Shown here: positions 35,877 to 47,134 of the stretch, piece by piece
How positions within the stretch are numbered: the first letter of the stretch is position 1
Layout of the letters: every line of letters starts with the position of its first letter
Origin: Archivesica marissinica
Lineage: Eukaryota > Mollusca > Bivalvia > Venerida > Vesicomyidae
NCBI GenBank assembly: GCA_014843695.1
Contig: CM026404.1
Location: 2,836,409-2,900,408 of the forward strand
Length of the DNA stretch: 64,000 bases
Reading direction: 5' to 3'
The notes under the pieces: model-generated
The model's database searches: none
What the model saw: the letters and a program-made list of their open reading frames with translations, nothing else
Told to the model about the DNA's origin: nothing
Translations under genes and position numbers: made by a program

Positions 35877-38800
35877 CTCATCACAGTCATCTGCTATCAT
35901 TGCTTTAATGGCTTTCAACACTAGATGTGAACCTGAAACGTTAACAATCACACAAATCTATGACAGTCAACACATACTGTGAATCTGAATGCCAATATCA
36001 CATGAACATGTATATATAGATATATTTAGCACAAACATAGCATTAACTTCCATTTCTTGAAAGTTCCACATCTTGGAAATCTCAACTTACAATGTGGCTC
36101 TCCAAAAGATGTAATACTGATATGAAAATTGAATGAAACAAAATGCAATGATGATACGCTGAGCTAGGTTTGGTACGGATCATTATGTGCAAGTATCATT
36201 GAAATGTGGCTACAGAAGTAGTCCGGACAAACTATGTGCAAGTATCATTGAAATGTGGCTACAGAAGTAGTCCGGACAAACTATGTGTGCACAAGCATCA
36301 TTGAAATCTGGCTACAGAAGTAGTCCGGACAAACTATGTGTGCACAAGTATCATTGAAATCTGGCTACAGAAGTAGTCCGGACAAACTATGTGTGCACAA
36401 GCATCATTGAAATGTGGCTACAGAAGTAGTCCGGACAAACTATGTGTGCACAAGCATCATTGAAATCTGGCTACAGAAGTAGTCCGGACAAACTATGTGC
36501 AAGTATCATTGAAATGTGGCTACAGAAGTAGTCCGGACAAACTATGTGTGCACAAGCATCATTGAAATCTGGCTACAGAAGTAGTCCGGACAAACTATGT
36601 GTGCACAAGCATCATTGAAATCTGGCTACAGAAGTAGTCCGGACAAACTATGTGTGCACAAGTATCATTGAAATCTGGCTACAGAAGTAGTCCGGACAAA
36701 CTATGTGTGCACAAGCATCATTGAAATGTGGCTACAGAAGTAGTCCGGACAAACTATGTGTGCACAAGCATCATTGAAATCTGGCTACAGAAGTAGTCTG
36801 GACAAACTATGTGCAAGTATCATTGAAATGTGGCTACAGAAGTAGTCCGGACAAACTATGTGTGCACAAGCATCATTGAAATCTGGCTACAGAAGTAGTC
36901 CGGACAAACTATGTGTGCACAAGCATCATTGAAATCTGGCTACAGAAGTAGTCCGGACAAACTATGTGCAAGTATCATTGAAATGTGGCTACAGAAGTAG
37001 TCCGGACAAACTATGTGCAAGTATCATTGAAATCTGGCTACAGAAGTAGTCCGGACAAACTATGTGTGCACAAGTATCATTGAAATCTGGCTACAGAAGT
37101 AGTCCGGACAAACTATGTGCAAGTATCATTGAAATCTGGCTACAGAAGTAGTCCGGACAAACTATGTGTGCACAAGTATCATTGAAATCTGGCTACAGAA
37201 GTAGTCCGGACAAACTATGTGTGCACAAGTATCATTGAAATCTGGCTACAGAAGTAGTCCGGACAAACTATGTGCATCATTGAAATCTGGCTACAGAAGT
37301 AGTCCGGACAAACTATGTGCAAGTATCATTGAAATGTGGCTACAGAAGTAGTCCGGACAAACTATGTGTGCACAAGTATCATTGAAATCTGGCTCCAGAA
37401 GTAGTCCGGACAAACTATGTGTGCACAAGTATCATTGAAATGTGGCTACAGAAGTAGTCCGGACAAACTATGTGCATCATTGAAATGTGGCTACAGAAGT
37501 AGTCCGGACAAACTATTTTGCATCATTGAAATCTGGCTACAGAAGTAGTCCGGACAAACTATTCTTCACTCTGCGAAAAATGAACTGAGCAGAACAAGAG
37601 ATGCAAAACTAGATATGGTACTGATCATTCCTGTGAAGTCCCCCCCCCCTCAGGGGGCAACATAATTTATGTCTACTAGAAGCGCACAATATATAGCAGG
37701 ACTCATTCTCGAGGGCGACTTGGGCTAATTAGTCGCACTACGGACCCTTAATTCACCTGCAGGGCTTAAAAACAAAATAAGTTTCTTTTACAATTTTCAT
37801 ACCAATTTTTGTAAGATACACCTAGCCCAATATGAAGCCCTCATTCTATTCAAATGTTGTATTTAATGGTCAAATTGTGTCATTTAACCCTATTTTGTTG
37901 AAATTTATTAAATAACACAATTTAAGGACGTAATCACAGGATTTCTAACTTCTCCCAAATATTATTACCTAGAATAGTTTCATTATATTTATTTCCACGA
38001 CTGTGATGGACATAACGCAGTTACAATACATGTAGCTCAAGCATTACATGGACACCTTATATACATGTACAATACATGTAGCTCAAGCATTATATGGACA
38101 CCGTATATACATGTACAATACATGTAGCTCAAGCATTATATGGACACCGTATATACATGTACAATACATGTAGCTCAAGCATTATATGGACACCGTATAT
38201 ACATGTACAATACATGTAGCTCAAGCATTATATGGACACCGTATATACATGTACAATACATGTAGCTCAAGCATTATATGGACACCGTATATACATGTAC
38301 AATACATGTAGCTCAAGCATTATATGGACACCGTATATACATGTACAATACATGTAGCTCAAGCATTATATGGACACCGTATATACATGTACCTATTTTC
38401 TTTCGTCTGTATTCAGAGCCGACAGCTAACATGGCAATGTACCCCCTTCGTACCATCTTCTTATGCAGGTCTAACTTACACACTATCGCTCCCACACATT
38501 TCTCATCATCCATGGCCTGAAAGCAACAAGTTTAATCAATGTAAATAATTGTGGAAGCCGTGCTAGCGCAGTGGTAGCATGTTTGCTTCAGGTACGAAAG
38601 GTCCAGCTGTAGCCGTTACGATTGTGCCCTTAGGTAAGGCATTTAAATTCTACATTGCCTCTTCTCTCTCCCCCATGACGAGGTCTCAAGAGTGATTAAT
38701 ATCAGTTGTAAGAACTTGTTTCGCAATCGAGCTAAAATAAATTTGCATAAACTAACAATTGTAACCTGTTGTCAGCAGAGAAACAAACTATTAATAAATA

Positions 38801-41800
38801 TGAGGGCAAACTTTATTATTACATTACGGTGTTTGTTTAACTGTAAACGAGGTGTCGGTGCTTTACCCTGTGCACGTAAAAGAACCAGAGGAGACTCTGG
38901 AATGGGCCTCTGTCTGTATCATAGCACTATCCTCCAAAATTACTAATCTCTTCAGGAGGCGTTGTTCATATGGGCAACCGGTAGCGACAATAAATAAACG
39001 TAAAAAAAAACCTATGATAATGAGCGCATACTGTATAAAATGGCTGTCCGATTAGCGCAGTGGTTAGCATGCTCGCTTCTCACAAATGCAACCCGGGTTT
39101 GATCCTCGGAAAGGGAAGTATGTGAGATGGTATGGTGGTCAGATCGGGCAGGTGGGTTTTCTCCGGTTTCCTCCCACACAAATATGTTGTACATCCGTGC
39201 AAACGAGAGTGATTAATATAAGTTGTTACAGCTTGTTTCGTAAAATGTATAAATGCATTGTAATATGTATACATACATGTTGCATTATCAGTAAAATAGT
39301 TATATAATGTTACTTACAATGTATAAATGCATTGGGTTATAAATATATGCTACACAAGTCACAAGACTCACCGCACCATTGTTTAAAGCGACATTACATC
39401 GGTGAAAATGCAAAATTCTACATAATGTAATTTCCTATCATTGTTTACGACAGACCTTAAAAACAGCGGATATTTCGGATACATTTTAATATGTCCTTAA
39501 TAATTATATCGGCTACCAGCTTAAAATCAAGATGTTGTGAGTACGAGCCTCCGTCAGAACAACGGTGGTTGTTTTCTTAGGCAAGACACTTAAATCCATA
39601 TTGCCTCTTCTATGACGTTGCTACTTTCATTTTGGCACCAACTGGTCAGTGCAAATTGTGATGACGTCACTACGCAAAGCAGCGTTATATTTATGTTTTA
39701 AACAACATTATAATTGTGTCAGGACTTCTTTTAAATTGTAGTTTGTCTTTAATACATATAGTTTAAATGTATTTATTCAGAAAATAACATACAAGAATAA
39801 AGTGCTGCACAAGAAAGCATCTGGAAATGCTTATGCTAATCACTTTTCATGTACCAATTAAAATAGAAATATGCATACTTTAAAGCTTAATTTACAAATT
39901 ATACAGATTATTCTCTCAACCAATGAGAATCCTTCCAGGTGTTAATCAAATATGTGATGATGGTATTACACTGAATACAAGCAAAGTTACACTGAATACA
40001 AAGTTTTGTGATAAATAACACGAGTGGTGATTTCATACCTTATTTTATGGAATGAGTTTTTTTGCTATTCACTAAATTGTGATGACGTAACTCTGCAAAG
40101 CAGCGTTATATTTATGTTTTAAACAGCGTTATAATTGCGTCAAGACTTCTTTTAAATCGTAGTTTGTCTTACCATTAACGTTATGTACCAATTCAAATAG
40201 AAATATGCATACATTACTTATTAACTCAAATTATAAGGATTATTCTCTCAACCAATCAGAATCCTTCGAGGTGTTATTACCCGTGTGTACATATTAGAAA
40301 CTATGAGATGACTGTATTACACTGGATACAAGCACAGTTATGTGATAAAAATAGTTACGATATTATGTCGATAAATATGAAAATATACTATCTTTATCTT
40401 GTGCAATATTCCAACTATGTTGACAATGTGTATGATGACGCAGAAACGGATTCAGACAGAGGTAACCCTGGATGACACCAATATATCATTGGTCATTTTC
40501 GTTAGAAACATTAACTTATATACAATATATATACATTAGTATACCATTTTAAATATCCTAATTAGTAACATTCTTTTGACAATAAAACTATAAGTAAAAA
40601 AAATATTGGGGCCGACAAAGTCTTATGGCCGAAGTGTCTTAGGACCGTGGAGACGTAGTGTGGCTTGTCTTAGTGCCGTGGTGACGTAGGCTGGCTTGTC
40701 TTAGGGCCGTGGTGACATAGGGTGGCTTGTCTTAGGGCCGTGGTGACGTAGGGTGGCTTGTCTTAGTGCCGTGGTGACGTAGGGTGGCTTGTCTTAGGGC
40801 CGTGGTGACCTAGGGTGGCTTGTCTTAGTGCCATGGTGACGTAGGATGGCTTGTCTTAGGGCCGTGGAGACGTAGGGTGGCTTGTCTTGGTGCCATGGTG
40901 ACGTAGGGTGGCTTGTCTTGGTGACGTAGGGTGGCTTGTCTTAGGGCCATGGTGACGTAGGGTGGCTTGTCTTAGGGCCGTGGTGACGTAGGGTGGCTTG
41001 TCTTGGTGCCATGGTGACGTAGGGTGGCTTGTCTTGGTGCCGTAGGGTGGCTTGTCTTAGTGCCGTGGTGACGTAGGGTGGCTTGTCTTAGGGCCATGGT
41101 GACGTAGGGTGGCTTGTCTTAGGGCCGTGGTGACGTAGGGTGGCTTGTCTTAGGGCTGTGGAGACGTAGGGTGGATTGTCTTAGGGCCGAGACGTCACTA
41201 AAGCATCAGTATACCCAAGATAAAACCTAATCATGAATATCTGTCAAAATCATATAGCTATTAAACAGTCATAGTTTCTATTAAACAGTCAGTTTTCTCC
41301 GACAAGGAATACTTACTAGGAAGCACAGTTTTGGCCAATTGTGAATGAAATATCTGTAAGTATATATGGAATATGGTTCAGACAAGTCTTTGGTGATAAG
41401 TCTCATAATGTCTGGCATTTGCAATTCTGATCTATAGACAACATATTCTATGCCATTAAACACATCTGTTTCCTCTGGTTCATTGTCATCAAAGTTCACA
41501 CCATGTAATTTTGATGATATCTGGCACAAATCTCGATTGATGGATTTATCACAATCACAGACATGCTCTTTATCGGTGTTCGGAGAGAAGGACGCTCCAT
41601 CTGGCACAGCTGAATGTTCTACATCACAACAGGTGGCATTTGATACAATAGGAGGAAGCAGACAACAGTCATGATGTTGATTTAGCAGTCTATTTAAATC
41701 AGGTGATATATGTGTCATACCATTCGGTGGATGTTTGTCAATAGATTGGATTTTAACATTCCCTATATTAGCATCAGCGGGATGCTGACCAGTGTGGGTG

Positions 41801-41871
41801 GGGTAGGACATACGGTTTTTTTCAGAATCTGAAAGATTCACGTATTGATCGGGTTTCTCGCAATCTGTCAT
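35877..41871 (-). CDS. NAA30: N-alpha-acetyltransferase 30 (NatC catalytic subunit), three exons, 3' end missing
   Basis: NatC acetylates the N-termini of proteins starting Met-hydrophobic, acting at ribosomes. Exon 1 (41317-41871, 185 codons from ATG at 41869-41871) has about 140 poorly conserved, Cys/Asp-rich residues, then the GNAT fold start, with [20 protein letters not shown] and then [16 protein letters not shown] nearly identical to vertebrate NAA30. Exon 2 (38393-38516) continues with [15 protein letters not shown] then [10 protein letters not shown] and EYRRKKIG. Exon 3 (35877-35932) gives [17 protein letters not shown]. All junctions fit GT/AG and phase. The family's acetyl-CoA motif RRNGIG appears here as RRKKIG, so one conserved Gly is Lys. 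The last exon (VVLETEI... to the stop) is not visible and may be in the gap at 30605-31604. The gene is head-to-head with COA6, 1.7 kb apart. Confidence 0.92.
36184..37560. repeat. 49/53-bp array in NAA30 intron
   Basis: About 27 copies of a unit built on GGCTACAGAAGTAGTCCGGA and CAAACTATGTGCAAGTATCA. Long units have TGTGTGCACAAG in place of TGTGCAAG (4 bp more). A few short units lack AAGTATC. Long and short units are interspersed without strict order. Confidence 0.96.
37711..37975 (-). mobile_element. Unnamed dispersed repeat (copy also at 54.6 kb)
   Basis: The minus strand contains GGGAGAAGTTAGAAATCC, CAAAATAGGGTTAAATG, CCATTAAATACAACATTTGA and AATTAAGGGTCCGTAGTGCG, all of which recur in the same order on the + strand at about 54583-54800. 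No coding potential or tRNA head is seen. It is probably an uncharacterised non-autonomous element. Confidence 0.6.
38023..38392. repeat. 46-bp array ending exactly at the NAA30 exon 2 donor
   Basis: Eight copies of a 46-bp unit (CAATACATGTAGCTCAAGCA, TTATATGGACACCGTATATA). In the minus-strand sense the array starts with the donor GT (38391-38392) of NAA30 exon 2, and every unit repeats the GTACATGTATATACGG that follows the donor. Confidence 0.95.
38553..38756 (+). mobile_element. tRNA-derived SINE, family B, near-complete
   Basis: Head GAAGCCGTGCTAGCGCAGTG, body TGCCCTTAGGTAAGGCATTT and CATTGCCTCTTCTCTCTC, then GAGGTCTCAAGAGTGATTAA and tail GAACTTGTTTCGCAATCGAG then CTAAAATAAATTTGCATAAA. 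The last part of the tail (GTGATTAATAT...TTGTTTCGCAATCG) is shared with family A. Confidence 0.78.
38848..39006 (+). mobile_element. SINE family C, 3' half
   Basis: Contains GGTGTCGGTGCTTTACCC, ATCATAGCACTATCCTCC, TCTTCAGGAGGCGTTGTTCA and tail GGGCAACCGGTAGCGACA then ATAAATAAACGTA. No tRNA head. Confidence 0.65.
39043..39245 (+). mobile_element. tRNA-derived SINE, family A
   Basis: GGCTGTCCGATTAGCGCAGT, GGTTAGCATGCTCGCTTC, B box GGGTTTGATCC, central TTTTCTCCGGTTTCCTCCCA and tail GAGTGATTAATATAAGTTGT. In NAA30 intron 1, directly after a family C fragment. Confidence 0.82.
39510..39612 (+). mobile_element. SINE family B fragment
   Basis: GTGAGTACGAGCCTCCG, then TTAGGCAAGACACTTAAATC and CATATTGCCTCTTCT match the middle of family B. 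Both ends are lost. Confidence 0.45.
39646..40350. repeat. Diverged direct duplication, about 430-bp spacing
   Basis: Blocks at 39646-39990 and 40073-40345 share 'AAGCAGCGTTATATTTATGT', 'GACTTCTTTTAAAT', 'AATAGAAATATGCATAC' and 'GATTATTCTCTCAACCAAT' in the same order. The left copy contains a perfect CRE palindrome TGACGTCA (39662-39669). It could be a tandem duplication or two copies of one element. In NAA30 intron 1. Confidence 0.65.
40636..41194. repeat. 31-bp array in NAA30 intron 1
   Basis: About 18 copies of GTAGGGTGGCTTGTCTTAGG plus GCCGTGGTGAC. Two shortened units occur (near 40920 and 41040). It ends about 120 bp from the NAA30 exon 1 donor. Confidence 0.95.
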
Positions 41872-41989
41872 TTTCTTGAATAATTAAAGGGTCTAACCCT
41901 AACCATATGAGTATTTTAATGAAAAGAAAATTCAACTGAATTTCATAGCAGCGATTTTTAAGCATGTTTTCCTGTCATTTTTCGACATG

Positions 41990-42022
41990 TTGTTGGTGTC
42001 GGCCATATTACTTCCGGTTCGT
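41990..42022 (-). promoter_or_regulatory. Probable NAA30 core promoter (ETS and YY1-like motifs)
   Basis: On the minus strand, about 130 bp upstream of the NAA30 ATG, ACCGGAAGTAATATGGCCGA combines an ETS/GABP site (CCGGAAGT) with a YY1-like ATGGCC. This arrangement is common at TATA-less housekeeping promoters. The position relative to the transcription start is inferred. Confidence 0.45.
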
Positions 42023-42466
42023 AAAAACCGTACGCATTAATAACAATATTAAATTAATACATATTTGAATACAAGAAAATACGTATTTATAATTCTAAGT
42101 GAATCTCTTAAATACGTAAATCATTGTAATTGTCTGTTATCAACACATTGTGGGTTTCAGTAACTAATATTCTGTAACTACTTTTTTCTGTGGAGATATA
42201 TGTCTGTGTGTTGGTAGGCACTTCCTGTTTCTATTGCATGTGTAATTGGTGAATGTCAAAGTAATGAAAAGAGGTCTCCAACTGAAATATTGACAACCAA
42301 GCGGTTTAAGTTAATACTATTGGTATTTTAGAGCTCTACATATTAGGTGTGATAATTAATGGTTGTGTCTGGAGGAGCTGTGAGGCTAACACTAATGCTA
42401 TTACAAATTCTCTACCCAAATTACTGTGTCTTCAGTAGCCTTGACCATGCACAGAATGAGCAGAAC

Positions 42467-42548
42467 AGTTAGTGACCTGACATGGGGCTCGAACCCACGA
42501 CCTCAAAACACTAGTCTGACAGCTTTAAACTAACCGGGCTGATGCTCT
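42467..42548 (-). mobile_element. tRNA-like SINE head fragment
   Basis: The minus strand reads AGCATCAGCCCGGTTAGTTT, TTTTGAGGTCGTGGGTTCGA then GCCCCATGTCAGG, with recognisable A and B boxes. No cloverleaf-quality acceptor stem is seen, so it is treated as SINE-derived. Confidence 0.45.
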
Positions 42549-42867
42549 ACTTATGTTGATATTACACTAACACTGTTCCCTCTTTTATTCTTTGGGAGCT
42601 GCACTCCAACTCCTTTGCCCTCACACAGCCAGATATCCTCCTCGCCATTGCATTAATCAGGCAAGGAAAGAGCAGATAAGTTAGCCACCCAATGTGTGAC
42701 TCGCCACAATCGTATAGTGATTTCACACAAAAACAATCTTCTTGTGGGCAGTTCTTCACACATGTTGGATAAACCATACTACCGTCCATACTCGCCTATA
42801 TCACAAGATTATAGCCTCAAAGTGGCTTCCCGTCTTATAAATGAGTACTTAAAAAATTGAATTTCTT

Positions 42868-43108
42868 TTAACCCATTCAATACTAAGTAACTCGCATGGA
42901 CTGGTCCATGATATTCATAAACCAATAAATGAATCAGAAAATCACATTTGGACAAGTTCATTTATCAAAATGGGTAATTATGTCTAAAAATAGTCATATC
43001 ACTGGCAAAAAGTGCAGATCCTGATGAGACAGCTCGTCACGAGCCGGCTCATCTGGATCTACACTTTTTGTAAGCCTATTTAAAGGTATGTGGTGTTGAA
43101 AGGGTTAA
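42868..43108. mobile_element. piggyBac-type MITE
   Basis: Bounded by TTAA at both ends with inverted termini CCCATTCAATAC and CCCTTTCAACAC (read inward). TTAA target duplication and terminal CCC/GGG are hallmarks of piggyBac elements. At 43014-43077 two arms of about 22 bp (AAAAAGTGCAGATCC... and its inverse) form an internal hairpin. 241 bp, non-coding. Confidence 0.7.
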
Positions 43109-43155
43109 TGTGTTAAAATTAATGGTATCCATTATTATGTTTTAAAAAATAAAGC

Positions 43156-43280
43156 ACTCGGACACTGAACATGTCTTCAACTTGCACTGGCCAAACATGC
43201 AATTTATACATGTGTCTGGTGTCCATTTTATCAACCCGTCTTATAATTATATGCGAGCGCATGCCAAAACACACAGATTT
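43156..43280. mobile_element. Unnamed dispersed repeat, copy 2
   Basis: Second copy of the element at 34684-34778 (GTCTTCAACTTGCACTGG, GGTGTCCATTTTATCAAC, GCGCATGCCAAAACACACAG). Here it is not followed by a tandem array. Confidence 0.65.
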
Positions 43281-43551
43281 CAGGACCACAGTAGGGAGGT
43301 CGTCTTACAGGCAAGATTGTCTTATAGGCTAGTATAGACTGTAATATAAGACAATAAATAGTATATTATTTATAACAATAGGAATATGTCGGTGTGCAGC
43401 ATAGTTTAAGGAAGTGCATAAATGGGCGTTATAACCAGAGAATAACCCCCTCTCATCTCATACTTGAACGATAAATCTTTCTCAGCTGCTTCAATCAACA
43501 AGTATCTAATATTTGCTGCTTTGTTTCAGACTGAAGTGAGAAGCGTGTATT

Positions 43552-46500
43552 ATGTCAGCTCCACCACTAAAAGCAATGAGGGAACAGTGCTACACTGCAA
43601 GGGATGCACATTACAAGTGCCTAGATGAAAATGGTGATATTTTTAAATGCAAGAACACATTGGATAAGTTGGAAGAAATGTGCCCAAAAGTGTGGGTAAG
43701 AAAAGTTTGATGCATAATTATGTACATGTACTAGTATCATCTATATATTATGTTTGTTAATTTAATATAAACTATTTATTTTACAACGATTGCGAAACAA
43801 GTTTTAGCAACTTATATTAATCACTCTTGTTGGCGATGATGAAAGCGTAAATGTGGTCATTCGTGTGGGAGGAAACCGGAGTACCCAGAGAAAACCCACC
43901 TGTCCGATCTGGCGACCACCGTACCATCTCACATGCTTCCCGTTCTGAGAATCGAACCCAGGTTGCATTGGTGAGAAGCAAGCGCGCTAACCACTGCGCT
44001 ATTATGTTTGTAGAAGCTCCCATTGTATGGTCCCTCTAACATAAACTGGCTCTGTTAAATACCTAATCAGCTCTTCCATAGCTCACAAGCAATCTATATT
44101 TATGAACTTGTCTAATTACTGTAACATTTTTTAATGTTAAATAATGGTGTGAAATCCACACACACAACAGATACCTCATCCAAAACGCACAGTCAAAACA
44201 TAAAACACATATATATATATATAAATATATATATATTGTACTAACTACATTTACGAGCATTTTGTACTGTTACGCAGCCAGCTTGTTTTAGGATATGCAA
44301 TTTCGTTGTTTCAGCTCATTCATGTATAACACTATTTCTGTTCTCATTCATGTATAACACTATTTCTGTTTCATTCATGTATAACACTATTTCTGTTTCA
44401 TTCATGTATAACACTATTTCTGTTTCATTCATGTATAACACTATTTCTCTTCTCATTCATGTATAACACTATTTCTGTTCTCATTCATGTATAACACTAT
44501 TTCTCTTCTCATTCATGTATAACACTATTTCTGTTTCATTCATGTATAACACTATTTCTCTTCTCATTCATGTATAACACTATTTCTCTTCTCATTCATG
44601 TATAACACTATTTCTGTTTCATTCATGTATAACACTATTTCTGTTTCATTCATGTATAACACTATTTCTCTTCTCATTCATGTATAACACTATTTCTGTT
44701 TCATTCATGTATAACACTATTTCTGTTTCATTCATGTATAACACTATTTCTCTTCTCATTCATGTATAACACTATTTCTCTTCTCATTCATGTATAACAC
44801 TATTTCTGTTTCATTCATGTATAACACTATTTCTGTTTCATTCATGTATAACACTATTTCTCTTCTCATTCATGTATAACACTATTTCTGTTTCATTCAT
44901 GTATAACACTATTTCTGTTCTCATTCATGTATAACACTATTTCTCTTCTCATTCATGTATAACACTATTTCTCTTCTCATTCATGTATAACACTATTTCT
45001 CTTCTCATTCATGTATAACACTATTTCTGTTTCATTCATGTATAACACTATTTCTCTTCTCATTCATGTATAACACTATTTCTGTTTCATTCATGTATAA
45101 CACTATTTCTCTTCTCATTCATGTATAACACTATTTCTGCTTCATTCATGTATAACACTAGTTCTGTTCTCATTCATGTATAACACTATTTCTCTTCTCA
45201 TTCATGTATAACACTATTTCTGTTTCATTCATGTATAACACTATTTCTGTTTCATTCATGTATAACACTATTTCTCTTCTCATTCATGTATAACACTATT
45301 TCTGTTCTCATTCATGTATAACACTATTTCTCTTCTCATTCATGTATAACACTATTTCTGTTTCATTCATGTATAACACTATTTCTGTTTCATTCATGTA
45401 TAACACTATTTCTCTTCTCATTCATGTATAACACTATTTCTGTTTCATTCATGTATTACACTATTTCTCTTCTCATTCATGTATAACACTATTTCTGTTC
45501 TCATTCATGTATAACACTATTTCTGTTTCATTCATGTATAACACTAGTTCTCTTCTCATTCATGTATAACACTATTTCTGTTTCATTCATGTATAACACT
45601 ATTTCTCTTCTCATTCATGTATAACACTATTTCTGTTCTCATTCATGTATAACACTATTTCTGTTTCATTCATGTATAACACTATTTCTGTTTCATTCAT
45701 GTATAACACTATTTCTGCTTCATTCATGTATAACACTAGTTCTGTTCTCATTCATGTATAACACTATTTCTCTTCTCATTCATGTATAACACTATTTCTG
45801 TTTCATTCATGTATAACACTATTTCTGTTTCATTCATGTATAACACTATTTCTCTTCTCATTCACGTATAACACTATTTCTGTTTCATTCATGTATAACA
45901 CTATTTCTCTTCTCATTCACGTATAACACTATTTCTGTTTCATTCATGTATAACACTATTTCTGTTTCATTCATGTATAACACTATTTCTGTTTCATTCA
46001 TGTATAACACTATTTCTCTTCTATTCATGTATAACACTATTTCTGTTTCATTCATGTATAACACTATTTCTCTTCTCATTCATGTATAACACTATTTCTG
46101 TTCTCATTCATGTATAACACTATTTCTCTTCTCATTCATGTATAACACTATTTCTCTTCTCATTCACGTATAACACTATTTCTGTTTCATTCATGTATAA
46201 CACTATTTCTGTTCTCATTCATGTATAACACTATTTCTGTTCTCATTCATGTATAACACTATTTCTCTTCTCATTCATGTATAACACTATTTCTCTTCTC
46301 ATTCATGTATAACACTATTTCTCTTCTCATTCATGTATAACACTATTTCTGTTTCATTCATGTATAACACTATTTCTCTTCTCATTCATGTATAACACTA
46401 GTTCTGTTCTCATTCATGTATAACACTATTTCTCTTCTCATTCATGTATAACACTATTTCTGTTTCATTCATGTACTATTTCTGTTTCATTCATGTATAA

Positions 46501-46763
46501 CACTATTTCTGCTTCATTCATGTATAACACTATTTCTCTTCTCATTCATGTATAACACTATTTCTGTTCTCATTCACGTATAACACTATTTCTGCTTCAT
46601 TCATGTATAACACTATTTCTGTCTCATTCATGTACAACACTATTTCTCTTCTCATTCATGTATAACACTATTTCTGTTCTCATTGCAGGTTAAACACTTT
46701 GAAAGGACAAGAAATGCAAAAGCTTTAAAACAAATACAGGAAGGAAGAACATTTGAATCTTAA
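43552..46763 (+). CDS. COA6: Cytochrome c oxidase assembly factor 6 (COA6), complete coding region
   Basis: Small mitochondrial intermembrane-space protein with twin Cys pairs, needed to build complex IV, where the human protein helps copper delivery to the COX2 CuA site. Two coding exons, 43552-43695 (ATG, 48 codons) and 46689-46763 (24 codons plus TAA), joined in phase 0, give 72 residues. Cysteines at 13, 23, 33 and 44 make CX9C and CX10C, the arrangement that separates COA6 from most CX9C proteins. KCLDEN and a KxFxxxR-type segment (VKHFERTRN) also match the family. A pyrimidine-rich acceptor at 43528-43529 just before the ATG suggests a spliced 5' UTR exon. AATAAA at 46811-46816 is a likely poly(A) signal. 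The 3.0-kb intron holds a SINE and a 2.4-kb array that touches the exon 2 acceptor. Confidence 0.95.
43783..44004 (-). mobile_element. tRNA-derived SINE, family A, in COA6 intron
   Basis: Minus-strand copy. Tail first (ACGATTGCGAAACAAGTTTT, AACTTATATTAATCACTC), then GTGGGAGGAAACCGGAGTAC, and head with GGGTTCGATTCTCAGAACGG and GCGCAGTGGTTAGCGCGCTT. Confidence 0.82.
44316..46684. repeat. 27/28-bp array filling COA6 intron up to the 3' splice site
   Basis: About 86 copies of CATTCATGTATAACACTATT plus TCTGTTT or TCTCTTCT. Two main length variants (27 and 28 bp) and rarer ones (TCACGTATAAC, ACTAGTTC) are interspersed. The last unit, TATAACACTATTTCTGTTCTCATT, is followed directly by GCAG and exon 2. 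Confidence 0.97.
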
Positions 46764-46810
46764 ACTGTTTTTGAAAGACACTTTCTTTATTAGTTGTATA
46801 TATTTTCTAT

Positions 46811-46816
46811 AATAAA
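46811..46816 (+). terminator. COA6 poly(A) signal
   Basis: AATAAA located 48 nt after the COA6 stop codon in otherwise AT-rich 3' UTR-like sequence. Confidence 0.6.
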
Positions 46817-46876
46817 TAATTTGCATAGCATGAACTGTACCTTAAGTACATTGTACTTCATAATACATAGCCTCAG

Positions 46877-47080
46877 TCTGCCTCCATGGTCATGTGGTTA
46901 CGGTCGCTGACTTGTACACCACTGTAACCTATCATCACTGATGATCACTGGTTCGAGCCCCACTCAGACCCATGTCTCATTTATATGATACCTGGGCAAC
47001 CGTTGGAGCCTGCCCAGGAAAGGTGTTGATATGTAAGCTGTCCGACGCTCAAATGGGCAACTGGTAAATAAACTTAAAAT
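46877..47080 (+). mobile_element. tRNA-derived SINE, family D
   Basis: Head CCATGGTCATGTGGTTACGG with B box GGTTCGAGCCCC, body TTGGAGCCTGCCCAGGAAAG and tail GCTCAAATGGGCAACTGGTA then AATAAACTTAAA. The tail matches that of family C, but the heads differ. Confidence 0.72.
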
Positions 47081-47134
47081 ATTAAAAAAGACCTACCGGT
47101 AACCTCATCATTGCATACCGTTGTAAATCCAGGT

